Assembly: GCA_964020085.1 (NCBI GenBank)
Contig: CAXHUQ010000905.1
Coordinates: 1 to 64,000 of the forward strand
DNA from: Micromussa lordhowensis
Lineage: Eukaryota; Cnidaria; Anthozoa; Scleractinia; Lobophylliidae
Direction of reading: 5' to 3'
DNA length: 64,000 nucleotides
The notes under the pieces are model-generated. The model ran no database searches. It was not told where the DNA came from and saw nothing but the letters and a program-made list of their open reading frames with translations. A program made the translations under genes and the position numbers. Below are positions 36,401 to 43,425 of this stretch, one piece after another (positions within the stretch are counted from its first letter, which is position 1; every line of letters starts with the position of its first letter).

Positions 36401-37281
36401 CTGTTATGACACCATAGGAAACATCTATTGTCCTCATTTTTTGGATTGACTAATGTTTTCATAGAGTGACGCAGTTCCTCTGGTAGCTGAATATATGATG
36501 TTCCTCTTAATGGAAAGTAAGAGACAATATTAATGATATGTAATTCTACCGATTGGAATACCCAACCAGAACCTTCAGATAGCCAAACAGCTATTAACTC
36601 TAAAATTCTTTCAATACCATTATCGATACTCGCTTCTATATCTATTCTATTGGTCACCGTAAAAGGGCCAGCGTTAAAATAAGGTTTTCTGTAAATGACA
36701 CCATCCTCAGTACTCTTTGATAATCGCACCCTTAGTGTAGTATTATATTTAAAACCCCTTCTATCTGATAATGATTTCATTAAAAGATCAAATATTGCTC
36801 GTTTAGTACTACTTAACTGTACCCCAGGGTCATAACTATTAACAATTGGCACTTCATAAGATTTTACATATCCTTTTAATGCTTTACTACGTTCAGGAAT
36901 AGTAATCGCTTCAGGTTCAGGAATACTAATCGCTTCAGGTTCAGTTTTAGCTTCAGGGAAAAAAAAATTACTAATTGCTTTAGGGATAATTTTCGTAGTA
37001 AAATTACTAATTGCTTCAGGGATAAATTTCAATCGTTTAATTGGTTCAGGTATATAATATGGAATTATTTCATTAAATAAATTTTTAACCTTTTCTTGGA
37101 GTCTTTTAGGTAATGAAGCCGGTTCGGTAGCTGGTTTGGCAGGTGTGGCTGGGGCTTGTTCGGCAGGTGTTTGCCTCCTAGGTAATGCTTTTATCCTCCT
37201 TATTTTTTTCGGCACGAGTGGTTTTGGTAATGGTTTGGCAGGTAGGTGGGTCTTGGGTTTTATTTTAACTTTATTAATCAT
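33442..37281 (-). CDS. PolB: Protein-primed family B DNA polymerase (pPolB), 1279 aa
   Basis: Replicates the linear element by protein priming. N-terminal ~60 residues are Pro/Lys/Ala-rich, followed by degenerate IPEAISNF-like repeats (76-130). A zinc-finger-like C409-x2-C412...H425-x3-C429 precedes the exonuclease domain: Exo I D465/E467 (IYADFEA), Exo II N617 with Y621-D622, Exo III Y766...D770. Between Exo I and II lies a Cys/His module with C563-x2-C566 and RDHCHITGKYRG (581-592), as in endonuclease-VII-like HNH folds. Polymerase motifs follow: A D866 (LDANNLYGW), B K1025...NSVFG (1029-1033), C DTDS (1124-1127). All catalytic residues are present, so the gene looks functional. Motif spacing between A and B leaves room for the TPR insertions typical of pPolBs. 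The ATG follows an ATATATTATAG box. Confidence 0.97.
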   Translation of the reverse strand: MINKVKIKPKTHLPAKPLPKPLVPKKIRRIKALPRRQTPAEQAPATPAKPATEPASLPKRLQEKVKNLFNEIIPYYIPEPIKRLKFIPEAISNFTTKIIPKAISNFFFPEAKTEPEAISIPEPEAITIPERSKALKGYVKSYEVPIVNSYDPGVQLSSTKRAIFDLLMKSLSDRRGFKYNTTLRVRLSKSTEDGVIYRKPYFNAGPFTVTNRIDIEASIDNGIERILELIAVWLSEGSGWVFQSVELHIINIVSYFPLRGTSYIQLPEELRHSMKTLVNPKNEDNRCFLWCHNRYLNPLKVHPERITKADRETVKRLDYTGVTFPVTVKDMKRIEKQNEINVNVFGWQPGKGTGGKGMAYPIRISETNFTDHLELLWIEEGDKSHYVLIKNFDQFMTSFTKHHGRKYFCLHCLHCCSSARVLEMHREDCLAINGTQAIRMPEAGSKIYFKNHQKMLPVPFAIYADFEAITEKIDNCLPPDGQSYTSTYQSHKACGYGYKLVCRYDKRFSKPVEIYRGEDCIEKFIMKMLSEVKDCQRIVSEQFQKPLVMTEKNERYFQNSTKCHICGRKFNEQKPSKQKVRDHCHITGKYRGAAHSDSNLKWAISAEKLKIPVIFHNLKGYDCHFIMQKIGHLVRQDVNIDVGVIASNFEKYIGFNIGKHLTFIDSFSFMSQSLDRLSSNLTDDAFSYTRGAFPNDEQFRLIKRKGVYPYDYMDSFQRFSEKSLPAREDFYSILNDTNISDSDYEHAKRVWSAFQIKDLGDYHDLYLRTDVLLLADVFESFRSTCLGYYRLDPCHYYSAPGLSWDALLRMTKINLDLISDLDQQLFIEKGMRGGISTITHRHAVPNNKYMKGYNPESESSYLMYLDANNLYGWAMSQSLPTGDFKWIPSEDFILENYTNNTRKGAILEVDLEYPEELHDLHNDYPLAPEKILITDDMLSKYCKDLKAKENISSGRVHKLVPNLMNKEKYVLHYRNLQLDLSLGMKLKKIHRVLEFTQKPWMKRYIDFNTEKRTMAKNSFEKDFFKLMNNSVFGKTMENLRKRSNIQLETDPEHLLKLTRQPMYVSSKIFDENLVGVQMKKKRLVLDKPSYVGFSILDLSKTLMYDFHYNYIRKKYPEAKLLFTDTDSLFYHIKAEDIYSDFFNDKARFDNSDYPKSSKFFFEENKKVIGKFKDEASGDPITEFVGLKSKMYSYKTENKENKTAKGVRKNVIKSELSLSDYRDTLYNCNTMRHKMRTIRSEYHQISSYQINKISLSPFDDKRYILDDGISSYAYGNYNIK

Positions 37282-37301
37282 CTATAATATATTCTATGTA
37301 A

Positions 37302-37511
37302 CTAATTTTTTTTTAAATTATTATTACCAGTAACTACATTATTGTGTAAGTTTCTATTATGTTTCTTTGTCTTTAGATGCATATATTTTCCTCTATAAGT
37401 GTAATTTTTTCCATTTCCGCAGACATCACAATACCAAGCATAACTTTTGAGTTTTTCATTGATATATTTGTTTCTCTTTTCTCGTTTCAATTGTTCTTCT
37501 GTTTTTTCCAT
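37302..37511 (-). CDS. Small C2H2-type zinc finger protein, 69 aa
   Basis: A highly charged N-terminus (EEQLKREKRNK) is followed by one finger: C28-x2-C31, then H45-x5-H51, with the HLKTKKH signature common in small zinc-finger proteins of Polintons and large DNA viruses. It lies immediately upstream of the polymerase and downstream of the integrase on the same strand. The start has the box ATAATTATATAC before the ATG. A nucleic-acid-binding role is likely; the target is unknown. Confidence 0.75.
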   Translation of the reverse strand: MEKTEEQLKREKRNKYINEKLKSYAWYCDVCGNGKNYTYRGKYMHLKTKKHNRNLHNNVVTGNNNLKKN

Positions 37512-37541
37512 GTATATAATTATTTATCATATGTAATTTTT

Positions 37542-38510
37542 TTAAATAATTTTTTCTAAATCTTTTAATGGCACCCAACTGTTAAATTCGTCTGGGTAAC
37601 CTTTCCATTTGACTAATGCTTTTCCTTTAGACTTTCTGATAATTTTCTCTATTCTATAGACCTCTTGATCTGTCTTTTGTAACTCTTCTCTGTAGAAAGA
37701 ACCCTTAATAACTTCACCATTTAAGTCTTTTATCTTATAAGTAATAGGATTAGTGAATCTAATTTCGTCTATGATGAAAACTTCTTCAGTCCAATTAGGA
37801 GTATAGCCTTTATCAAAGGTCACCCTTTTGTATTTGCTTATTCGGACTCTATCACCTACTCTAAATTTGGGTGTTCTATTTGTTTTTTTGATTTCTCTCG
37901 CTAAATCACCATATAAATTAAAATAAACTTTTCCATAGTTTTCAGGTTTTCTAGCTTGGATAGGCGTCATTCCTATTGATCTATGTTGGCTGTTGTTATA
38001 AGAGGCGAGTATTTTCGGAAGGATGTCAACGTAGACTGTATTGTTTTGCATAGTGAATCTTTTATACATTTTATCTTTGATAGTTCTATTCCATCTCTCA
38101 CAAACTGATGATTTCTCTTCATTTTCAGTGGAATAGACCTTTATCTCATCCTTAGCTAAGAGATCCAACACATTTTTGTTATAATATTCTTTTCCTTTGT
38201 CTACCCATAACATTTTAGGCTTATTTTTCACTAATAAGCTTTCAAACGCTTTAGCGACTTCTAAGCCTGTTTTTGTCTTTAGAGGTACTATCCAACCATA
38301 TTTACTGAAAAGGTCTAAGACCATTAGTAGATATTTATAACCTCGGTTCCATTTGCTAAGCTTTTGCATATCAACTAAGTCTGAACACCAGATGTCATCT
38401 ACATGATGTGCAATGACTCTTCGCTTGATAAAATTTCGTTTTATAGGTTTGTGTAACTCATTAGCTAGCTCTTCCCATGTGTCTAAATTTTTAGCGTTTT
38501 TTTTTAACTC
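37542..38510 (-). CDS. INT: Retroviral-type (rve) integrase with C-terminal chromodomain; no AUG at the homologous N-terminus
   Basis: DDE integrase that inserts the element into host DNA, giving the 6-bp duplication. The first in-frame AUG is at 38369 and would give 275 aa, but clear homology extends upstream: WEELANELHKP and the segment DDIWCSDLVDM, containing the first catalytic Asp, are encoded between 38370 and about 38470. The frame is open to 38510, where a TAG closes it, without any AUG. Counting from the 38369 Met, the second catalytic Asp is D57 (LWVDKGKEY) and the Glu is E91 (CERWNRT). An SH3-like segment follows (about 167-232), then a chromodomain (234-275, ending WKGYPDEFNSWVPL). 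The start of the frame overlaps the 3' end of the PLA2 gene at a run of nine A. Possible explanations are a +1 frameshift from that gene, non-AUG initiation, or a lost start. Confidence 0.92.
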   Translation of the reverse strand, partial: ELKKNAKNLDTWEELANELHKPIKRNFIKRRVIAHHVDDIWCSDLVDMQKLSKWNRGYKYLLMVLDLFSKYGWIVPLKTKTGLEVAKAFESLLVKNKPKMLWVDKGKEYYNKNVLDLLAKDEIKVYSTENEEKSSVCERWNRTIKDKMYKRFTMQNNTVYVDILPKILASYNNSQHRSIGMTPIQARKPENYGKVYFNLYGDLAREIKKTNRTPKFRVGDRVRISKYKRVTFDKGYTPNWTEEVFIIDEIRFTNPITYKIKDLNGEVIKGSFYREELQKTDQEVYRIEKIIRKSKGKALVKWKGYPDEFNSWVPLKDLEKII

Positions 38511-39225
38511 CTAAACCAAGTTTTTGCTTTGTATTAATAGTGTTTCTAGCCAGCCAATGACCCCACTGTCTCTCATTCCAGGGAATTGCATCTAGAGCTC
38601 GGACCATTTTCTTGTCAGCCACATTTTTACATGATTTTACATTACCTCCCTTATCAGCACATACTGAGTAATCAACATCGTGTTGCATGGCTATAGCATC
38701 TGTCTTACCTGTTGGCTGATCATAGATTTGGCCAGTATCACGATCCCATTTTACTTGTCGTTCTAAATCATTGTAAGGACCAGTATATTTGTGTCCTGGA
38801 AGAGTCCAACCAGCTTTCGGTTTAGGTAACTTACCTATTGCTTTATGTATATCAAGACCCCTTCCCCTCCCCCTTCCGCTGATTTTTTTAGAAATATCAT
38901 CAGCCAGAGAGTCAATTGCTCTATTCAAATACCTTTTACCAATGCCTTTAACTTTGTCTTTTACATAGTCAGATTTTATTGCTCTACTAGCTCCCCTTTT
39001 ACCTAGGTTGAACAATCCTTTTGCACCAGCAGCCAACCCTTTGACAATTAGTTCATCAAAACCGCTTCCTTGCATTTCCGCTTTTGATATAAAACGAAAT
39101 TTTGTAATTCCACACTCAGCACAAATACATCGCATTGCATTTCTACCATTTTTTGTAATTACAAAAGTTTCAGAATTAGGTACACATTCTGTCCTTTTTC
39201 TTTGTCGAACGCAATAAGATAACAT
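38491..39225 (-). CDS. Parvovirus-type phospholipase A2 virion protein with N-terminal Cys-rich module, 244 aa
   Basis: Residues 1-50 form a Cys-rich module (C5, C14, C33, C35, C38) paralogous to the neighbouring 78-aa protein. A basic, amphipathic middle (60-115) and a GRGRGRG linker (117-123) follow. The C-terminal domain has the calcium-loop YTGPYN (147-152) and the catalytic DAIAMQHDVDY (H182, D183, Y186), the hallmark of the PLA2 domain in parvovirus capsid proteins, which modifies endosomal membranes during entry; such domains are reported in adintovirus-like elements. Active-site residues are intact. The ending is Lys-rich (VKKKR) at a poly-A run where the integrase frame overlaps. The start has TATTAATTAATAT before the ATG. 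Confidence 0.83.
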   Translation of the reverse strand: MLSYCVRQRKRTECVPNSETFVITKNGRNAMRCICAECGITKFRFISKAEMQGSGFDELIVKGLAAGAKGLFNLGKRGASRAIKSDYVKDKVKGIGKRYLNRAIDSLADDISKKISGRGRGRGLDIHKAIGKLPKPKAGWTLPGHKYTGPYNDLERQVKWDRDTGQIYDQPTGKTDAIAMQHDVDYSVCADKGGNVKSCKNVADKKMVRALDAIPWNERQWGHWLARNTINTKQKLGLGVKKKR

Positions 39226-39288
39226 ATATTAATTAATATTATAATAAATATATGTTAATCTATTGTTAAGTTCCTTTACTATTGTATA

Positions 39289-39525
39289 CTATAATATAGC
39301 TCCTATGAGGGGAATTCCCTTAAATGGACTGTTTTTACCCAGTAATAGCCCTTTTCCTTTTCTACCTCTCCCAGTCATACCTGAAGGGACAAATTTAGTT
39401 TTTGTTATCCCACATTCTGCGCATTTACATTTCATCATGGCACGACCATTTCTTGCCTGTACAACCCTTTCTGAACCAGGAACGCACTCTGTCTGTTTAC
39501 GTTGTTTGACACAATAGCTTTTCAT
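39289..39525 (-). CDS. Small Cys-rich protein with basic/hydrophobic tail, 78 aa (paralogue of the PLA2 N-terminus)
   Basis: It shares with the N-terminus of the PLA2 protein the pattern YCV-QRK-TECVP, NGR, and C-x-CAECGITK (C5, C14, C33, C35, C38). This resembles short DUF5679-like zinc modules of DNA viruses, although one expected Cys is Gln here. The tail is GRGRKGKG followed by a hydrophobic GIPLIGAIL end, a layout like small adenovirus-type core or membrane-active peptides. The gene lies just upstream of the PLA2 gene on the same strand, consistent with tandem duplication. The ATG follows TAATATATAG. The function is inferred as a virion component. Confidence 0.7.
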   Translation of the reverse strand: MKSYCVKQRKQTECVPGSERVVQARNGRAMMKCKCAECGITKTKFVPSGMTGRGRKGKGLLLGKNSPFKGIPLIGAIL

Positions 39526-39558
39526 CTATATATTAATATATTAATATTTTATTATATA

Positions 39559-39771
39559 ATGGAAGAAATTGACATTGATATTGACGTAGAAATACGTAGA
39601 ATAGAAGCGATGTATAAACATTACAAACTTCTTTATAGAAAAATTGCCTTTTTATGTTGTTCTGGAGAGACCAAAAGAGTGAGAAATATGAGAAATAGTT
39701 TGAAACTAAATTTAAATAAGCTCCAACAAATCAAACAAATCCAACAAATCCGAAGTCTTCAAACTACCTAA
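39559..39771 (+). CDS. Small charged protein of unknown function, 70 aa
   Basis: This lone plus-strand gene within the minus-strand cluster begins MEEIDIDIDVEIRR, with the ATG directly after TTATTATATA, the element's usual start box; that is why I prefer this start to an in-frame ATG 57 bp upstream. It is helical and Lys/Arg-rich, ends with a Gln/Ile repeat encoded by CAAATC-like repeats, and its stop overlaps by 8 bp the stop of the convergent protease gene. No family is recognised. Confidence 0.55.
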   Translation: MEEIDIDIDVEIRRIEAMYKHYKLLYRKIAFLCCSGETKRVRNMRNSLKLNLNKLQQIKQIQQIRSLQTT

Positions 39772-40198
39772 GCAATCGTTTAATGTATTTTTCTATGAAT
39801 TTTTCATTCTCTTCGGTGTCAAAGCTAAAAACTTGCAATAAATCGAAATAAGAGATTCCTTTATGCATTTCATTCAAGAAATACAAGCAAAAATAGCCAC
39901 AGGTTGTAGTATAGAGATTCTGTATTTGCTGGTTTTGGTGTAATAAAGTTAAGTCCTTCTCTTTTGCATGGTTGACCAACTCTTGAAAAGGTGGCATCCC
40001 AAAAGAGTCAAAGTAATTTATGGTACCATTACGAACATAGGTTGTAACCCAATGACTACCGCTCATATAATGAGGTTCTAAATTATAAATAAAAAGCGCT
40101 AACTTATGCCGATGTGGTACAGTCTGATCTCTGCTTAGGACATTTTTGATAGGTATCTTCAAGTATTTACACCAATCTAAAAGATCAAAATTACTCAT
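39764..40198 (-). CDS. PRO: Adenain-type (C5) maturation cysteine protease, 144 aa
   Basis: Processes virion proteins during maturation, as in adenoviruses and Polintons. Catalytic His49 is in GSHWVTTYV, Asp64 in NYFDSFG, an oxyanion Gln93, and the nucleophile Cys100 in TTTCGYFCLYFLN. Order and spacing match the family, and the length is on the short side but usual for Polintons. The gene lies next to the structural genes. Its start context (AAAGATATCCCA before ATG) is the weakest TATA-type box among these genes. Confidence 0.93.
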   Translation of the reverse strand: MSNFDLLDWCKYLKIPIKNVLSRDQTVPHRHKLALFIYNLEPHYMSGSHWVTTYVRNGTINYFDSFGMPPFQELVNHAKEKDLTLLHQNQQIQNLYTTTCGYFCLYFLNEMHKGISYFDLLQVFSFDTEENEKFIEKYIKRLLR

Positions 40199-40227
40199 TG
40201 GGATATCTTTATGGAATTTAGGCTTTT

Positions 40228-40950
40228 TTAGTTCTTTTTTTTTTTTTTTCCTCTAACCCTACCCCTGCCCCATGTTCCAATAAAAGGTGGTGGAGCCATA
40301 GGCATTCCCATACGAGGACCTCCTCCTCCATCCGATTTCCCCATTCTAGGACCTCCTCTTCCTTTTATACTTCCTCCTTTTAAGGCATCGATAATCATTG
40401 GAATACCAATACTAGCTAGTATCGTTCCAATACCATTACCTACTTGTCGTTGTGTAAGTCGGAAAAGTAAGTCTTCTCCACCTTTATGAGCTCGGGCTAA
40501 ATCTCCTATTTGTCCTTTAGTTAGTAGATCACCCAATTGAGCTAACATAAATAGTTTATTATTTGGTACTTGATACACTTGTCCGCCACTAATTTTCTTA
40601 ACTATTTGACTAGCACCTTCAGAAGCTAACCCTGCTAGAGCAGACAATCCTAGTGTTTTACCGATAGTTGGTGCTACATTCTTTAATACTGGCAATATTG
40701 AGCTAAAGATACCAGACCCAGATTGACGCCTGATATTATACTTTGATATAGTAATTACCATTCCTCGATCCATTGATTTGGCTTTAGCTAGTCTCTTAAC
40801 AGTATTCATTGGAACCATAAGGACATTGGAACCACTTAACGCATTTTTACTTAAGCGTAAACTTATTTCTTCTCTGTTTCTGTAAGCCTTAGATAGTTTT
40901 CGTTTTTGGCCTTCAGAAAGTTTTATAGAAATTTGATGTAGTTCAGTCAT
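40228..40950 (-). CDS. PX/pVI-like amphipathic, basic virion protein, 240 aa
   Basis: A charged N-terminus (1-70) leads to GSG (78-80) and a hydrophobic amphipathic stretch (81-118), then a second Gly/Ile-rich hydrophobic helix (170-192). The tail is Gly/Arg/Pro-rich with a repeated GGPRMG and a Lys5-Asn end encoded by a run of 15 A. A basic protein with membrane-active helices fits the hydrophobic minor virion proteins of adintovirus-like Polintons and adenovirus pVI or pX. No enzyme motif is present. The ATG follows AATAATATATA, the standard box. It lies between the protease and the SSB-like gene; cleavage by that protease is plausible but not shown. Confidence 0.65.
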   Translation of the reverse strand: MTELHQISIKLSEGQKRKLSKAYRNREEISLRLSKNALSGSNVLMVPMNTVKRLAKAKSMDRGMVITISKYNIRRQSGSGIFSSILPVLKNVAPTIGKTLGLSALAGLASEGASQIVKKISGGQVYQVPNNKLFMLAQLGDLLTKGQIGDLARAHKGGEDLLFRLTQRQVGNGIGTILASIGIPMIIDALKGGSIKGRGGPRMGKSDGGGGPRMGMPMAPPPFIGTWGRGRVRGKKKKKN

Positions 40951-41011
40951 TATATATTATTTAGGGACTTTTTTAAATTCCTAAATAATATATGTTCTGT
41001 GCCTTTGACAA

Positions 41012-41402
41012 TCAGATCAGATCTTCATCATCATCATCATCTAAGATGAAGTCTTTAAAAAGATCTTCTACTTCTCGATATGTTACTTGCATTAATTTTG
41101 GTTTTAGAGTAGCTCCAAAAGTTCCAGTTGTAATTGAAAACCAAGCAGCAATAAATTTCACTTCGCTTCGTGGACCAATTTTTACTGATTCATATCCTAA
41201 ATATTCCCGTTCCCATGTAAAAAATCTTGTAGCTGGTATATCATTTCTAAAAAAGAGTGAAAACTCCATCTTTGATGGGTAATCTCCATACACTCTCTCT
41301 TCATCAACCATTTTATACGGTTTTTTACAGATTCTTTTCCAAGAACCACCTTGACCGTATTCATCATAACCTGATACAGCTTCTCTTGGTATTTTTTTTT
41401 TT
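41012..41402 (-). CDS. C-terminal part of a frame-disrupted SSB-like (DUF2738-like) protein
   Basis: This frame is open from the 11-A run (plus-strand T at 41392-41402) and continues the upstream gene. The first in-frame AUG is at 41311, but the coding pattern extends upstream of it, with a Gly/Trp segment (GQGGSWKRICKKPY). Features: EVKFIAAWFSITTGTFGATLKP, given here only as its core AAWFSITTGTFGATL, resembles the last strands of DUF2738-like ssDNA-binding proteins of large DNA viruses, and the protein ends in an acidic DDDDDEDLI tail, as ssDNA-binding proteins often do. The identity is tentative. The offset from the upstream part is one base, at the homopolymer. Confidence 0.5.
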
Positions 41403-41717
41403 ATTTAAAGAATGTATATAATCAATGAAGAATTGATCCAATTCTTTGGCTTTTTCTAGATATTCCCCTTCACAACTAATTTGCATGCTAGTACCTTGAT
41501 ATTCTCCATTTTTATCATAATTTTCTTTTAAACCGAACGGAGTATATCCTTCATATTTAACAAACAATGGCTTTCCATTGTATAATATTCCAATCTGTGT
41601 TCCATTGTGCTTGTTTGGCTTTGGTTTTCGAAAAGTTATCTTTGAAGTGTCAATGTCGAGAAAATCGACTATTTCTTCTTTGTTCTGACTTTCTTTCACG
41701 CTTTCTTTAACTCTCAT
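41364..41717 (-). CDS. N-terminal part of a frame-disrupted SSB-like (DUF2738-like) protein, 117 codons
   Basis: It begins with the element's start box (TAATATAATATAT before ATG). The core includes TQIGILYNGKPLFVKYEGY and TPFGLKENYDKNGEYQG, a pattern like the N-terminal strands of DUF2738-like proteins. The frame then runs through an A11 tract and ends after a short unrelated tail (NTKRSCIRL), while the downstream frame carries the expected continuation. So one gene is split at a homopolymer, by a real indel, by slippage or by a sequence error. Function in DNA binding during replication is inferred from similarity and from the acidic tail of the other part. Confidence 0.5.
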   Translation of the reverse strand: MRVKESVKESQNKEEIVDFLDIDTSKITFRKPKPNKHNGTQIGILYNGKPLFVKYEGYTPFGLKENYDKNGEYQGTSMQISCEGEYLEKAKELDQFFIDYIHSLNKKKNTKRSCIRL

Positions 41718-41756
41718 ATATATTATATTAAAATATTTTTTCTAAATATTTTTTTT

Positions 41757-42476
41757 TTAGACAATAACTAATTGATCTCCCACTTTATCAACAACAACAT
41801 CTTCTTCATAGAGAACAATTGCATGCACTCGGAAATCAGCAGCTGCAGCTTGTGAGAGGCGAAATCTTACGTTCAGTTGCTTTGGATCTCTGCTTACCTG
41901 TTCTGTTTGATAAGTCAGGTCAAAATATAACATTGGGTAAAGATTCGAAAAATTAGTGATATTGAGCTGAGTACCTGTATTATAATCATTCTTTTTCCAT
42001 GAATAATTCATTAAATCATAATAGATTCTTGTTTTACTTTCTGTATCATATTCAAGTTCTGGATAGAAGACACCATTACCATATTCAAGACGACAAGTAG
42101 TAAGATGACTATTAGCATTAGCAGCATTAAGTTTAAAAGTATCAAAAATATAAGGATTTGCTGTCATATCATTAGTCTTAAGTCTCTGGAAGTAGAGGAA
42201 AACATGCTGTACTTTATCAATACTAGCTGAGATTCTGAAATCACCACTGTTTCTAGTGGTATCTGAACTTTGATACATTTCTTTAAGATATCTCCATTTA
42301 CTAGGTTTTTGGTATTCACTGATGAATTTAGACATAAGAGCATCTTTTGGTTCTAGTCGGGGTACCCATAGATAAAAACGATCAATTACTAATCTCAATG
42401 TATCAACTGCACCATATAATACTTCAGCGTCCGGTGTCAGTTCTATTTCAAATTGGAGATCCATTGGAGGTAACAA
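41757..42476 (-). CDS. MCP: Major capsid protein, C-terminal part (frame-disrupted), ~239 codons
   Basis: Second part of the double-jelly-roll major capsid gene, the hexon-like building block of the shell. It contains LPPMDLQFEIELTPD, a segment RFYLWVPRLEP at the jelly-roll boundary, and a long beta-rich C-terminal half ending DKVGDQLVIV. It has no AUG of its own where homology begins; its frame joins the N-terminal part in the overlap near 42445-42475. The reading frames differ by one base, not at a homopolymer. Together the two parts span about 420 residues. Confidence 0.88.
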   Translation of the reverse strand: MLPPMDLQFEIELTPDAEVLYGAVDTLRLVIDRFYLWVPRLEPKDALMSKFISEYQKPSKWRYLKEMYQSSDTTRNSGDFRISASIDKVQHVFLYFQRLKTNDMTANPYIFDTFKLNAANANSHLTTCRLEYGNGVFYPELEYDTESKTRIYYDLMNYSWKKNDYNTGTQLNITNFSNLYPMLYFDLTYQTEQVSRDPKQLNVRFRLSQAAAADFRVHAIVLYEEDVVVDKVGDQLVIV

Positions 42477-43000
42477 TCGTCCTCTAATTCTTCGAAAAAA
42501 GAATACCTATTTAATGGAATACTTGTATTAACATGAGCTCTGTTAGCTGTTAATAAACGCCTACTTTCCAAACCAGTGTTTGTATCATCTGAAGTCCTAT
42601 CTGTATCTAAATACCATAAGCTATTTTTGGCTGTACTACGCCCAAAATCATCTGAATATTCTAAAAGATTTTTTGCAAAAGTTACAAGATGAAGATTATC
42701 AGTGTCGTAGACGATTTTTCCTGCACTCTTTATTACCATATGCTTAATCAATGAATGCGATCCATTAATAATTGTTGTTCTGGCGTCTGCATTGTCTCCA
42801 CCATTTGCTCGAAGGTCTAATTTGAATCGCACTTCAAAAAAGGCGTTAAACCAATCAAGCATAATACCCCGATCAGTAACATGAAATTTGTATCCTTTCT
42901 TATTTTGCTCTTGAGTATTGGCAGGAGCTCTTATAGCATCTTGAAGACGAAATTGCACTAGTTCGTTTCTCTGTACGTACTCTGGTGATCTAAATGCCAT
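42443..43000 (-). CDS. MCP: Major capsid protein, N-terminal part (frame-disrupted), 185 codons
   Basis: Begins MAFRSPEYVQRNELVQFRL after the box TAAAAAATATATA. It holds the first jelly-roll strands (GYKFHVTDRGIMLDWFNAFF) and the segment SIPLNRYSFFEELEDD just before the break, then runs into about nine out-of-pattern codons and a TAG. The continuation is in the overlapping frame at 41757-42476. The lesion would abolish a normal capsid unless translation is recoded. It sits between the second jelly-roll half and the basic core gene, in the usual Polinton capsid cluster. Confidence 0.88.
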   Translation of the reverse strand: MAFRSPEYVQRNELVQFRLQDAIRAPANTQEQNKKGYKFHVTDRGIMLDWFNAFFEVRFKLDLRANGGDNADARTTIINGSHSLIKHMVIKSAGKIVYDTDNLHLVTFAKNLLEYSDDFGRSTAKNSLWYLDTDRTSDDTNTGLESRRLLTANRAHVNTSIPLNRYSFFEELEDDCYLQWISNLK

Positions 43001-43029
43001 TATATATTTTTTATCAGATTTTTTTTTCT

Positions 43030-43419
43030 TTAAGATCGCGCTATTAGATTATTAATCAGTGTATAAACTTCCTCCTGCGTCCTTGGCTTTGCTCTGCCTG
43101 GCTTTGAATTTGTTGACTTTGTTGACTTTGTTGACTTTGTCGCTTTTTTAGACCCTGAGGATAGCCTCCTTCGGATAAGCTCACCAGATCGCTCTATAAC
43201 TTTATCAGCAGCCTTTTTACCAACTCGTTCTCCCGCTTGAGATACACCAGCTTGTATTGCTTTTTTAGCAAATGGTTTTAAAACCTGTCCAGTTAAAGCA
43301 CTAGCTACCTTTTTTAGTGGTTTCATAAGATTATCTACTATAATTCCATTGCCGCGGTGTTTGTATACATATCGTCCCGTTCTTGGGTGATAAATCTTTT
43401 TGAACTCTCTTGACTTCAT
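43030..43419 (-). CDS. Basic core protein (PX-like), 129 aa
   Basis: Lys/Arg-rich and helical. After a short N-terminal IYHPRTGRYVYKHRGNG, residues about 24-90 form an Ala/Lys amphipathic region (KKVASALTGQVLKPF, KKAADKVIERSGELIRRRL). A repeat KSTKSTKSTNS encoded by a 9-bp TTGTTGACT-like repeat follows, then a short conserved-looking tail. This composition fits DNA-condensing or membrane-active core proteins of the adenovirus pX or adintovirus type. It lies between the capsid and penton genes with the box TTTTAATTATAT before the ATG. Confidence 0.65.
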   Translation of the reverse strand: MKSREFKKIYHPRTGRYVYKHRGNGIIVDNLMKPLKKVASALTGQVLKPFAKKAIQAGVSQAGERVGKKAADKVIERSGELIRRRLSSGSKKATKSTKSTKSTNSKPGRAKPRTQEEVYTLINNLIARS

Positions 43420-43425
43420 ATATAA

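Noticed and set aside
37136..37333. Plus-strand hydrophobic frame opposite the polymerase N-terminus
   Set aside because: Its composition is explained by the reverse of the Pro/Lys/Ala-rich polymerase N-terminus; no start box.
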